The notes under the pieces: model-generated
What the model was told of the DNA's origin: nothing
Database searches by the model: none
The model's input: only the letters and a program-made list of their open reading frames with translations
Assembly (NCBI GenBank): GCA_963786625.1
Contig: CAWAZS010000014.1
Location: forward strand, 1,240,001 to 1,304,000
Source: CAIWHR01 sp963786625
GTDB taxonomy: Bacteria; Pseudomonadota; Gammaproteobacteria; Burkholderiales; Casimicrobiaceae
DNA length: 64,000 nucleotides
Direction: 5' to 3'
In this document: positions 54,301-64,000 of the stretch, piece after piece
Layout of the letters: every line of letters begins with the position of its first letter
How positions within the stretch are numbered: position 1 is the first letter of the stretch
Made by a program: the position numbers and the translations under genes

Positions 54301-57300
54301 GGCATCCAGCGGCATGTCGCCCAGCCGGGCCACGTCGGCGCATCAGCCCGGCCGGCGTGGCCGCCGCTTCGACGCGGATGGAGTTGGCCGTCGCGGCGCA
54401 GACAAAGGCCGAGTCGACGCCGCGAGCAGTCGCACGGCGGTGCGCGACGATGGCGTCGAAGCACCGGCTGCACGTCGGTCGGCGAACTCGCTGATCACCT
54501 TCAGCATCTCGGCGGTGGCCGTCTGCCGCCCAAGCGCTTCCTTCGTCTCGTTGAACAGCCGCGCATTGCGCAGCGCGACCATCGCCTGCAGGGACAGGCC
54601 GATGAGGAACTGCAGGTCGCGGTCGTCGAACGGCTGGCCGCCGGTGCGCCAGACTGCCATCGCGCCTTCCACCGCGCCGTCGGCCACGAGCGGCACCACC
54701 ATCAGGCGCTCGTCCTGCTGGCGCGCGGTGCCGGGAATCTGCACGCGCGCGCGGGTCGGCTTCGGCGTCGTTGACGAGCTCGGGCTGGCCGCTCTGCACG
54801 ATGCTGCCGATGATGCCCGTGCCGCCTTCGATCACCATGGCCTTGATCGCATCGGCCACGTCGCCGACCGCGACGATCGCGCGGTAGGTCGTGGTCCCCG
54901 GATCCGGCACGAAGATCGCGCTGTTGCCGGCCTGCAGCAGGTCCTTCGCATGGCCGGCGATGCGGTCCATCACGGTGGCGAGATCGAGCGACGACGACAG
55001 GTCGCGGCCCACCTCGGCCAGCGCCGACGCCTCGCGCGCGCGGCGCTGCGTCTCCTCGAGCAGGCGCGCGTTCTCGAGCGCCACGCCCATCGACGACGCG
55101 ACCGTGCTCAGGAGCTTCACCTCGGCCTCGCTGTAGGCGTCCTCGCGCTCGAAGCTCTCCAGCACGAGCGAGCCGCGCAAGCCGGTCGCCGACGAAGATC
55201 GGCAGGAAGACCGAAGAGAGGCTGGAGTCGGTTCCCGCGATGGTCTTGATGCCCAGTCGCGTCGGATTCGGCCTGGTTCCGGAGACGACCGGCGCGCCCT
55301 TCAGCAGCGCCTGAACGAGCTTCGAGTCGGGGTTGTACTTCGACGGCGGCAACGAAAGTCGCTGGCCGTGCTCGTAGACGTAGAGGTGATGGACGAGTTC
55401 GGTCTTCTCGTCGCGCCAGCGGATGCCGATGTCGCCGGTGTTGAACAGCTCGCGCAGCTTGTCGCCGACCAGATCGACGATCGCCTGGAAGTTGAGCTCC
55501 GCCGCCATCCCCTGCTGGATGCTGTTGATGACGGCGAGCTCGGAGGAGCGGCGCTCGGTCTCCTTCAGCAGGCGCTGCGTCTCGTCGAAGAGGCGGGCGT
55601 TCTCCAGCGCCACGCCCATGCCGGCGGCGACGGTGCCGAGCAGGCGCACGTCGGCATCGCCGAAGGCGTTGTCGCGCTCGTAGTTCTCCAGCATGATGAA
55701 GCCGCGCAAGCGGTCGCCCGCGAAGATCGGGATCGCGACACCCGACCGGCTCGCGTCGGTTCCCTCGACCGCCTCCAGTTCCCAGGCCGGGTAGTCGGCA
55801 TGGCTGTTCCAGCGCACCGTCTGCCGCGCCCTGAGCGCCTCGTAGTACCGCTTGCCGACCGGGGCCTTCATCGGCGGCAGCTGCAGCCGCTTGCCGTGCT
55901 CGTACGCGTACAGGAAATGGATCAGGCCGGTCTGCTCGTCGAGCCACTGGATGCCCATGTCGGCCGAATCGAACAGCTCGCGCACCTTGTCGCCGACCAG
56001 GTCGACGATCGTCTGGAAGTCGAGCGAGCCAGCCATCCCCTGCTGGATGCTGTTGATCACCGCCAGTTCGGCGGCGCGCTGCTCGGTTTCCTTGAGCAGC
56101 CGCTGCGTCTCGTCGAACAGCCGCACGTTGCCGATCGCGATGGCCGCCTGGCTCGCGAACGACCGGATGACGGCGATCTGGTCGTCGTCCAGGAGCTCGG
56201 GCTTGATGCGGCGGATTCCGATCACGCCGACGACCTCGCCCTCGCGCAGGAGCGGCACCGCGCAGGTCACGCGATAGCCGTACTTCTGCGCGATGGCGTC
56301 GCCTTCCGGGTACTCGGACGCCGCGCCCGGCTCGGCGTGCACGGTTTGCAGTGTGACGCCGTCGATCATCGCGCGCCCGGCGATCGAGTCGCGGTTGAAC
56401 CGGATGCCCTGGCCGACGGGGATCATCGGGATGTCGCCGTGATGTGCGGCGACGAGCAGCGTGTCGCCCTCGTGCACCCCGATGATGGCGTCGTCGGAGC
56501 CCGAGATGCGCGCCGCGTGACGCGCGATGACGTCGAGGACGGGCCGGACGTCGGTGGGCGACTCCGCGATGACGCGCAGGATGTCGTTGCTCGCCGTCTC
56601 GCGCTCGAGCGCTTCCTGGGTCTCGTTCCACAGCCGGGCGTTCTCCAGCGCCACGCCCATCGACGCCGCGATCGTCTGCAGGAGGCGGATATTCGACACG
56701 TTGAAGTAGTCCTCGCGCTCGAAGCTCTCGAGTTTGATGTTGCCGATTACCCGGTCGCCAGCGATGATCGGGACCATGGCGATGGCTTTGGACATATCGG
56801 TGCCGGGGGCAACGGTCAGATTGAACCGCTTCACGATCTCGTCGGAACCACCGAATATCGGCTGCCGATCGGCGAGCTGCCGACGGAACATCGCCGTCGG
56901 CTCCCTCGGAGGCTGGGTCAGGCGCCGGCCGTGCTCGAATTCATAGGGGTAGCGGACGACGTCGGCTTGTTCGTCGTACAGCCGGATGCCGATATCGCCC
57001 GTGTTGAAGACCTCGCGCAGCTTTTCGCCGACCAGGTCGACGATCGCCTGGAAGTCGAGCTCGGCGGCCATCCCTTCCTGGATGCTGTTGATGATGGCGA
57101 GCTCGTTCGCGCGCTGTTCGAGAAGCGCGTTGGAGGCCCGCAGCTCCTCGGTGCGCTGCGTCACCTTCTGCTCCAGGCCCTGCGACCACCGCGCGTTGTC
57201 CAGCGCGACGGCGGCCTGGCTCGCCAGCATGCCGAGGAGGTCGCGATCCGCCACGCGCAGGCGACCGTAGGCGCCATCGAGATCGGCGTAGAGGTAGCCC

Positions 57301-59185
57301 AGCAGTTCCCTTTGCGCGATCAGCGGCGCGATGACGCGCGAGCGCTGCCGGAGCTCGGGCGCTCCTTCCGGGGTGTGCTCGAGGCTCACGGCCCGCGCCC
57401 TGCGCACGGCGAGCAACGCAGGCATGACGTCTGCCAGCAAGGCCTGCGCGTCCTCGCCCTGCGGCACCAGCGAGCCCGCGAGCTGCAGACCGGCGGGCGT
57501 TTCGAGCACGAGCAGCACTCGCTCCGCGCCGGAGAGCTCCGTCACTTCGTCGATCAGGAATTCGTGGAGCTCGGTGGCGCTGCGCAGCTCGTTCAGGCGC
57601 AGGCCCGTGTCGACCAACCTTTCGAAGGGTTCGCGCAGGCTCGCCTCGCCAACCAGGTGCGCGGCGCGGCGCGCCGGCGCGAGTCCGCGCGTGACGGCAT
57701 CGTCGAGCCAGGCGCCGATGATTTCGCGGTGCCATTCGATCTTGTTGAGGTAGTTGCGGCGCAGCCCTTCGTCGCTCACGCTGGCGATGCCCTTGCGCAT
57801 GAACTCGTAGGCTCTCTCGAGCGCCTTGCGCGCATCGGCGGCCCGGCGAGCGGCCTTCAGCGCGCGGCTGTGCTCCCACCAGACCAGCGCCGGCGTCATC
57901 CCCTGCAGAGGAGCGAGGTCGTGCCGGCGATGGATGCCCGTCGCGCGGCGCGTGGCGGCGAGCGCGGCTCGCCGCATCACCCATGGCCAGATGTACCCGC
58001 GCGAGCTGCGCCAGCGCATTGCATTCCTCGGCGTCCCGCTTCCCGTCGCGGAGCAGCTTCACCGCGCGCTGGTAGTGCTTGAGCGCGGCGCGACGCGTCG
58101 CCCTCCCGAAAGGCGAGCTCGCCGCGCAGCAGGGATTCCGATCCGAGGAACTGGACGTTCCTGCGCAGCGCCGGACTCGCTGCCCCCTCGGCGATGCAGG
58201 TGCGCGCCGTGTCGAGACGGCCCATCGGCAGCTCGACGGTCGCGAGAATCCAGCTGTAGGCCGCGTGGGTCCCTTGAAAACCCACCCGGCCGTGCATCTC
58301 GCGCGCCTTGAGCAACGTGCGCCGGGCGCGGCGGTAGAGGCCGAGATCGCTGTACTGGATCCCGAGGTTGTACGTGATGGTGGCGCAGCGCTCGAGATAG
58401 CCGGAGGCTTCGAACGCGGTCAGCGCCTGATTCAGCAACTTGAGCTTGGTCGCGATGTCGCCTTCGTTGAACATCAGCATGTTGAGCGCGTTGCCCACGC
58501 CGTAGAGGTCGCCGCAGCGCCGGCCCAGCGCCAGCGCGGCGGCGGCGGCCTTGTCGGCGTCGGCGGCACGGCCCTGGCCGCTGCGCGCCGCGGAGAGCGC
58601 CCACAGCGCGCGCCCCTGGTGGGCGGGCTGGTCGAGGGCCGCGAAGAGCTCGGCCGCCCGCGTCGCGTTCTGCGCTGCAGGCTCGTGCACCTTGAAGCGA
58701 AACTGCGCTTCGGCAAGGCGAAGCAGGCTCTGCGCTTCGAGCGCAGGCTGCCCGCTCCGGCGCGCGGCCGAGAGCGCGGACGTGGCGGTGCGCACGGCGG
58801 CCGGCAGCCTGCCGCTGCGCATCTGCACCAATGCCTGCCGGTTGAGCGCCTGCGCCCGGAACGCCGGATCTCCGGCAGCGCGAGCGAGCTCGAGCATCGT
58901 CGCCGCGTCGGCGCCGGCGCGCTCCGTATCGCCGAGCGCGACCAGGCTTTCGGCGCGGAGGTCGAGAAGGTCGAGCTTCAGCGCCGCGTTCGTGCCGGCC
59001 GTGGCGAGCGCGGTGGTCGCCAGTTCGATCGCCTGCGCATGCTGGCCAGCCCAGGCAAGATCGCGAATTTGATCGACGACGGGGAGCGACGTCCTCGCGC
59101 GGGCGTCCGCGACGGGGAGGACGAGCGATTTCTTGTTCCCGGCGGCCGAGTTTGGGAATCTCTTCTGCGTCCGCGAAACTGACAT
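51384..59185 (-). CDS. Giant soluble hybrid histidine kinase: TPR, nine GAF, HisKA, HATPase, two receivers (frameshifted)
   Basis: About 2,590 codons. It starts MSVSRTQKRFPNSAAGNKKS. A TPR-like helical region (59.1-57.9 kb) is followed by nine successive GAF domains (57.65-52.97 kb), joined by similar helical linkers (LFNETKEALERQTATAEVLQ type). HisKA follows (SHEIRTPMNAVIG, about 52.9 kb), then HATPase (DTGIGL and GGTGLGL), and two receivers (ILDMHMPEMDG and LMDVQMPEMDG). No membrane segment or signal peptide is visible, so it should sense cytosolic signals. At least ten one-base breaks occur, densest at 53.0-54.8 kb, all behaving as insertions. The GAF repeats are alike in DNA, which would hinder read correction. 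Confidence 0.85.
53407..54054 (-). repeat. Direct repeats inside the GAF array (pair)
   Basis: About 130 bp at 53407-53536 recurs at 53925-54054 with high identity. It encodes the end-of-GAF helix and linker (NARLFNETKEALE and QTATAEVLQVISSSVADT). A shorter match is at 52978-53030. These mark recent duplication of GAF units 7-9. Confidence 0.8.
55421..57103 (-). repeat. Direct repeats inside the GAF array (triplet)
   Basis: Units of about 120 bp at 55421-55541, 55949-56070 and 56982-57103 are closely related in DNA. They encode ELAVINSIQQGMA, then FQAIVDLVGDKLRELFN, the start of GAF 2, 4 and 5. GAF 3 between the latter two is of a different subtype, so the array has an alternating history. 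Confidence 0.8.
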
Positions 59186-59555
59186 GCGCTGCTCCGATGC
59201 TCGATCCCGCCGAGCGGCGTCCCGCCCGGATGATTCACGGCTCCCGCCGCTCAAATTCTGGCGACCTCGAAGGTCGACGGATGGAACAACTCGTCGACGG
59301 TGACGAGGCGGGACGACAGTCCTTGGCCGGGATGGTGCCGCAGCAACGCGGCGAGCGTATTACGCATTCCGCGGCCTGTCGAGTGGCGCGCGTCGACGGC
59401 CACCCGGCGAATGATCGCGCGCATGCCGCGGTACCTCGCCAACACCGCGGGACGAAACCGCGCGCCGCGGGGGCGTGCGCCACTGGCCAAGTCTGGCGGA
59501 AATCGGTCCGACGCGACGGCATCGGCACCGATCGCGCGTGTCGCCGCGGTGCCGC
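59186..59555 (-). other. Intergenic region between htpG and the hybrid kinase
   Basis: This 370-bp stretch has no convincing gene. One minus-strand frame, 59424-59251 (57 codons, starting MRAIIRRVAVDARHSTG and ending PSTFEVARI), ends 65 bp before the kinase start. It has no recognisable domain and no clear ribosome binding site. The stretch probably carries the kinase promoter; I do not see strong -35/-10 boxes. Confidence 0.3.
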
Positions 59556-61494
<1,939 letters not shown>

Positions 61495-61525
61495 GGGGTC
61501 CTCCTCTGCATGACAACTTGTTGAT

Positions 61526-61552
61526 GTTGAGGGTGCGCTGCGAAAATTCAAG
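61526..61552 (-). promoter_or_regulatory. Possible sigma32 (heat shock) promoter of htpG
   Basis: Read on the minus strand, CTTGAAT (61552-61546) is followed after 12 bp by CCCTCAAC (61533-61526). The sigma32 consensus is CTTGAAA then about CCCCAT. The -35 fits well, the -10 only partly. The spacing and the position 32 bp before the GTG start fit a heat-shock gene. Confidence 0.4.
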
Positions 61553-61595
61553 GATGCTCGCCTGATTTGGATCCGGACAGCGCGCGCTCTTGTGC

Positions 61596-61667
61596 CGCGG
61601 GAGCGCGGCGGGCGCTGCCGGGCTTCACGAGACCCAGGCGCCCGGCAGCGCCCGCCGTGCCCCCGCG
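61596..61667. repeat. Large inverted repeat between htpG and the Mth938-like gene
   Basis: Arms 61596-61623 and 61640-61667 pair with only two mismatches. The inner 17 bp (GGCGGGCGCTGCCGGGC and its complement) is perfect, and the loop is 16 bases. It lies downstream of the Mth938-like gene and upstream of htpG. There is no T tract on either side, so it may act as a Rho-assisted terminator, an mRNA stabiliser or a repeat element. Confidence 0.75.
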
Positions 61668-61708
61668 ACGTCGCGCTTTGCGAGCGCGGTGAGCCGATTT
61701 CGGATCAC

Positions 61709-62077
61709 TCAGGCGAGCAACAGCGCGGCGACCACGCCGCGACCCTCGGCGGCGAGGATGTTGAACGTCCGGCACGCCGCCGCCGTGTCCATCACTTCGA
61801 TGCCGACGCGAGCCTCGGTCAGCGCGCGGGTGAGCCGTGGATGCGGGAAGCGGATCGCGGGCCCGGCGCCGAACAGCACGACTTCGGGCCGGTGGGCGAG
61901 GAGGGCGGAGAAATCGCCCTCGCCGAGGCCTTCGAACCCGCCAGCCGCCCAGCCGACGGCGACGGACTCGGCCGTGAGCACCAGATTCTCGCGGTACTCG
62001 ATCGCGCCGATGCGCACCCACCCCGGGCCGAGGCCGGTGACGACATTGCCGCTGGACGTGGACAGATGAAACTTCAC
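61709..62077 (-). CDS. Mth938-like (DUF498) domain protein
   Basis: A 122-residue single-domain protein of the Mth938/NDUFAF3-like fold. Visible family stretches are VAVGWAAGGFEGLGEGDFSALL and PEVVLFGAGPAIRFPHPRL, then MDTAAACRTFNILAAEGRGVVAALLL. The GTG at 62077 (VKFHLSTSSGN) is the likely start; an ATG at 62104 is in frame. Mitochondrial relatives help assemble complex I, but the bacterial role is not established. It is divergent from alaC. Confidence 0.85.
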   Translation of the reverse strand: MKFHLSTSSGNVVTGLGPGWVRIGAIEYRENLVLTAESVAVGWAAGGFEGLGEGDFSALLAHRPEVVLFGAGPAIRFPHPRLTRALTEARVGIEVMDTAAACRTFNILAAEGRGVVAALLLA

Positions 62078-62146
62078 GATGGGTTCAACGACGCGATGGC
62101 GCACGCTCGATTAGGGCGCTCGGGTTCCGGCCAGTCCAATCACTGG

Positions 62147-62209
62147 GCCGACGCACTATCGGCGTTGAGCGGCGCGGCAGCGACCGCTCCAACGCGATAG
62201 TGCGTCGGC
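62147..62209. repeat. 24-bp-arm inverted repeat upstream of alaC
   Basis: The left arm (62147-62170) begins GCCGACGCACTATCG. The right arm (62186-62209) ends in its exact complement, CGATAGTGCGTCGGC. The inner parts pair with one bulged G on each side. The loop is 15 bases. It sits in the divergent region between the Mth938-like gene and alaC, about 118 bp before the alaC start. The remaining gap up to 62327 is comparatively AT-rich and probably holds the alaC promoter. Confidence 0.75.
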
Positions 62210-62327
62210 GTGACCTTCTCACAGGGACTTGTGCATTGCGGTAACCCTAAGAATTCGTTAGGATTGTAACTCCACCACGCTTTCACGTCGCTCGGACGGT
62301 TCCGGGCGCATACGCAGAAAGATCCGC

Positions 62328-63542
62328 ATGTCGACTTCCCCCGCAACAGATTTTGCGCGCCTCACGCGCCTCCCGCCGTACGTCTTCAACATCACGACCG
62401 AGCTCAAGATGGCCGCGCGCCGCAGAGGCGAGGACATCATCGACTTCGGGATGGGCAATCCGGACGGCGCGACGCCCAAGCACATCGTCGACAAGCTGAT
62501 CGAGACGGTCAACCGGCCCGACACCCACGGCTACTCGGTGTCGAAAGGCATCCCGCGGCTGCGCCGGGCGATCTGCCACTGGTACGAGCGCCGCTACGGC
62601 GTCGGCTTCGACCCCGAGAGCGAGGCGATCGTCACCATCGGCTCGAAGGAGGGCATCGCGCACCTGGCGCTCGCCACGCTGGGCCGCGGCGACACCGTGC
62701 TGGTGCCCAACCCCAGCTATCCGATCCACATCTACGGCCCGGTGATCGCCGGCGGCGACATCCGGCACGTGCCGATGGCGCCCGGCATCGACTTCTTCGC
62801 CGAGCTGGAGAGCGCGATCCACACGCTCTTCCCCAAGCCGAAGATGCTGATCATCAACTTTCCGTCGAACCCCACCGCGCAGTGCGTCGAGCTGCCGTTC
62901 TTCGAGAAGATCATCGCGCTGGCGAAGGAGCACGGCATCTGGGTCGTCCACGACCTCGCCTACGCCGACATCACGTTCGACGGCTGGAAGGCGCCGTCGA
63001 TCATGCAGGTCGAGGGCGCGCGCGAAGTGGCCGTCGAGTTCTTCACGATGTCGAAGAGCTACAACATGGCGGGCTGGCGGATCGGCTACATGGTCGGCAA
63101 CCGGGATCTCGTGGCCGCGCTGGCGCGGATCAAGGGCTACCACGACTACGGGACGTTCACGCCGATCCAGGTCGCGGCGATCGCCGCGCTCGAGGGGCCG
63201 CAGGACTGCGTCGCCGAGATCGCGATGAAGTACCAGAAGCGGCGCGACGTGCTGGTCAAGGGGCTGCACGAGGCGGGGTGGATGGTCGACAATCCGAAGG
63301 CGTCGATGTACGTGTGGGCGAAGATCCCCGAGCACTATCGCGCCGCGGGCTCGCTCGAGTTCACGAAGAGGCTGCTGGCGCAGGCCAGGGTCTCGGTGTC
63401 GCCGGGGATCGGCTTCGGCGAGTACGGCGACGAATACGTGCGCTTTGCGATGATCGAGAACGAGAACAGGACGCGCCAGGCGGTGCGGGGGATCAAGCAG
63501 ATGTTTCGCGGAAGACGGACGCGTCGTCGAGGAGGTGGCTGA
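62328..63542 (+). CDS. alaC: Alanine transaminase (class I/II aminotransferase), AlaC type
   Basis: A 404-residue PLP enzyme that makes alanine from pyruvate and glutamate. It opens RLPPYVFNITTELKMAARRR, as in AlaC. IIDFGMGNPDGATPKHIVDKL and the PLP site follow: NFPSNPTAQCVELPFF, VVHDLAYADITFDG and the PLP Lys in FTMSKSYNMAGWRIGYM. SVSPGIGFGEYGDEYVRFAM holds the carboxylate-binding Arg. The downstream hom gene lies 25 bp away, the usual betaproteobacterial alaC-hom order. Confidence 0.95.
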   Translation: MSTSPATDFARLTRLPPYVFNITTELKMAARRRGEDIIDFGMGNPDGATPKHIVDKLIETVNRPDTHGYSVSKGIPRLRRAICHWYERRYGVGFDPESEAIVTIGSKEGIAHLALATLGRGDTVLVPNPSYPIHIYGPVIAGGDIRHVPMAPGIDFFAELESAIHTLFPKPKMLIINFPSNPTAQCVELPFFEKIIALAKEHGIWVVHDLAYADITFDGWKAPSIMQVEGAREVAVEFFTMSKSYNMAGWRIGYMVGNRDLVAALARIKGYHDYGTFTPIQVAAIAALEGPQDCVAEIAMKYQKRRDVLVKGLHEAGWMVDNPKASMYVWAKIPEHYRAAGSLEFTKRLLAQARVSVSPGIGFGEYGDEYVRFAMIENENRTRQAVRGIKQMFRGRRTRRRGGG

Positions 63543-63567
63543 GCGATGGCGATGGCGTGGAGCGCCG

Positions 63568-64000
63568 ATGAAGCCGCTGCAGGTCGGACTGCTCGGGCTG
63601 GGCACGGTCGGGCTCGGCACGTGGACGGTGCTGCGGCGGAACGAAGAGGAGATCACGCGCCGCGCCGGCCGGCCGATCCGGATCACCTGGATCGCCGAGC
63701 GTGCGCTCGACCGCGCGCGCGAAGCGACGCGCGGGGTCGCCGACGTCAACCTGACCAACGACGCCGCGGTCGTCCTGGCGCACCCGGACATCGACATCGT
63801 CGTCGAGCTGATCGGCGGGCATCGAGCCGGCGCGCACGTTCATCCTGCAGGCGATCGCCAACGGCAAGCACGTGGTCACCGCGAACAAGGCGCTCCTCGC
63901 CCGGCACGGCAACGAGATCTTCGCCGCCGCGCACGCGAAGGGCGTCATGGTCGCCTTCGAGGGCGCGGTGGCCGGCGGCATCCCGATCATCAAGGCGCTG
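63568..64000 (+). CDS. hom: Homoserine dehydrogenase, N-terminal part (frameshifted, runs off the window)
   Basis: The NAD(P)-binding domain of homoserine dehydrogenase, which reduces aspartate semialdehyde to homoserine for threonine and methionine synthesis. It starts MKPLQVGLLGLGTVGLGTW with the GxGxxG loop. DAAVVLAHPDIDIVVELIGG then meets a break at 63817-63823, where removing one G restores GGIEPARTFILQAIANGKHV, then VTANKALLARHGNEIFAAA and EGAVAGGIPIIKAL at the window edge. The gene continues beyond 64000. Confidence 0.93.
   Translation, partial: MKPLQVGLLGLGTVGLGTWTVLRRNEEEITRRAGRPIRITWIAERALDRAREATRGVADVNLTNDAAVVLAHPDIDIVVELIGGHRAGAHVHPAGDRQRQARGHREQGAPRPARQRDLRRRAREGRHGRLRGRGGRRHPDHQGA

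Noticed and set aside
51384..59185. Calling the giant kinase a pseudogene
   Set aside because: All catalytic motifs are intact once single extra bases are removed, and the same error type affects essential genes elsewhere in the window.
62147..62209. Integron attC site
   Set aside because: The bulged hairpin with GTTGAGC looked suggestive, but the GTTRRRY and RYYYAAC-like parts are in the inner, reversed order. There is no integrase and no cassette.

Overview
The window is about 64 kb of GC-rich DNA. It looks like a betaproteobacterium of the Burkholderiales type, probably an uncultured or metagenome-derived member. The evidence is the accA-tilS pair, the surE-pcm-nlpD-rpoS block, alaC directly followed by hom, a TRAP dicarboxylate transporter, and two-subunit PntAB. 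I found no rRNA, tRNA, CRISPR array, insertion sequence or phage genes.

Layout. 0.1-3.3 kb (minus): a TRAP transporter, dctP-terminator-dctQ-dctM. 3.5-9.7 kb (minus): tilS, accA, a TauE exporter, an ElaA-type acetyltransferase, a glycosyltransferase and two small membrane proteins. 9.8-16.4 kb: tartrate/D-malate dehydrogenase, a methyltransferase, a decayed dehydrogenase fragment, pntAB and a family III CoA-transferase. 16.5-21.5 kb: a very large CPBP membrane protease with a duplicated architecture, and a peptide-type ABC binding protein. 21.7-33.4 kb: hrpA, a DUF1631 protein, a CinA-like protein, a MaoC hydratase, pyrD, mltB and pgi. 33.5-36.4 kb: a Fur-box-controlled ferric iron ABC uptake pair (fbpA, fbpB) without its ATPase. 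36.5-40.2 kb: surE-pcm-nlpD-rpoS. 40.1-44.3 kb (minus): moxR-DUF58-tgpA. 44.5-49.9 kb: a histone-deacetylase-like hydrolase, a Rieske protein, an ABC-2 exporter pair, an enolase-superfamily enzyme and a methyltransferase. 50-59.2 kb (minus): a phosphorelay made of a giant TPR plus nine-GAF hybrid histidine kinase, an Hpt protein and a response-regulator nucleotide cyclase. 59.5-64 kb: htpG, an Mth938-fold protein, alaC and the start of hom.

Two window-wide patterns stand out. First, three gene junctions (dctQ/dctM, CoA-transferase/CPBP, ABC ATPase/permease) are bridged by 34-46 codon mini-ORFs. Each starts inside the upstream stop codon (ATGA) and ends inside the downstream start codon (ATGA or GTGA). 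Two of the three are built from the same small palindromic repeat, read in the same frame. This looks like a repeat family compatible with translational coupling and is the most unusual biology here. Second, more than 20 single-base frameshifts break otherwise normal genes, including htpG, pntA, pntB and hom. Nearly all behave as one extra base, which points to residual long-read assembly errors rather than gene decay. Coordinates of those genes are given as the span of the corrected reading frame.
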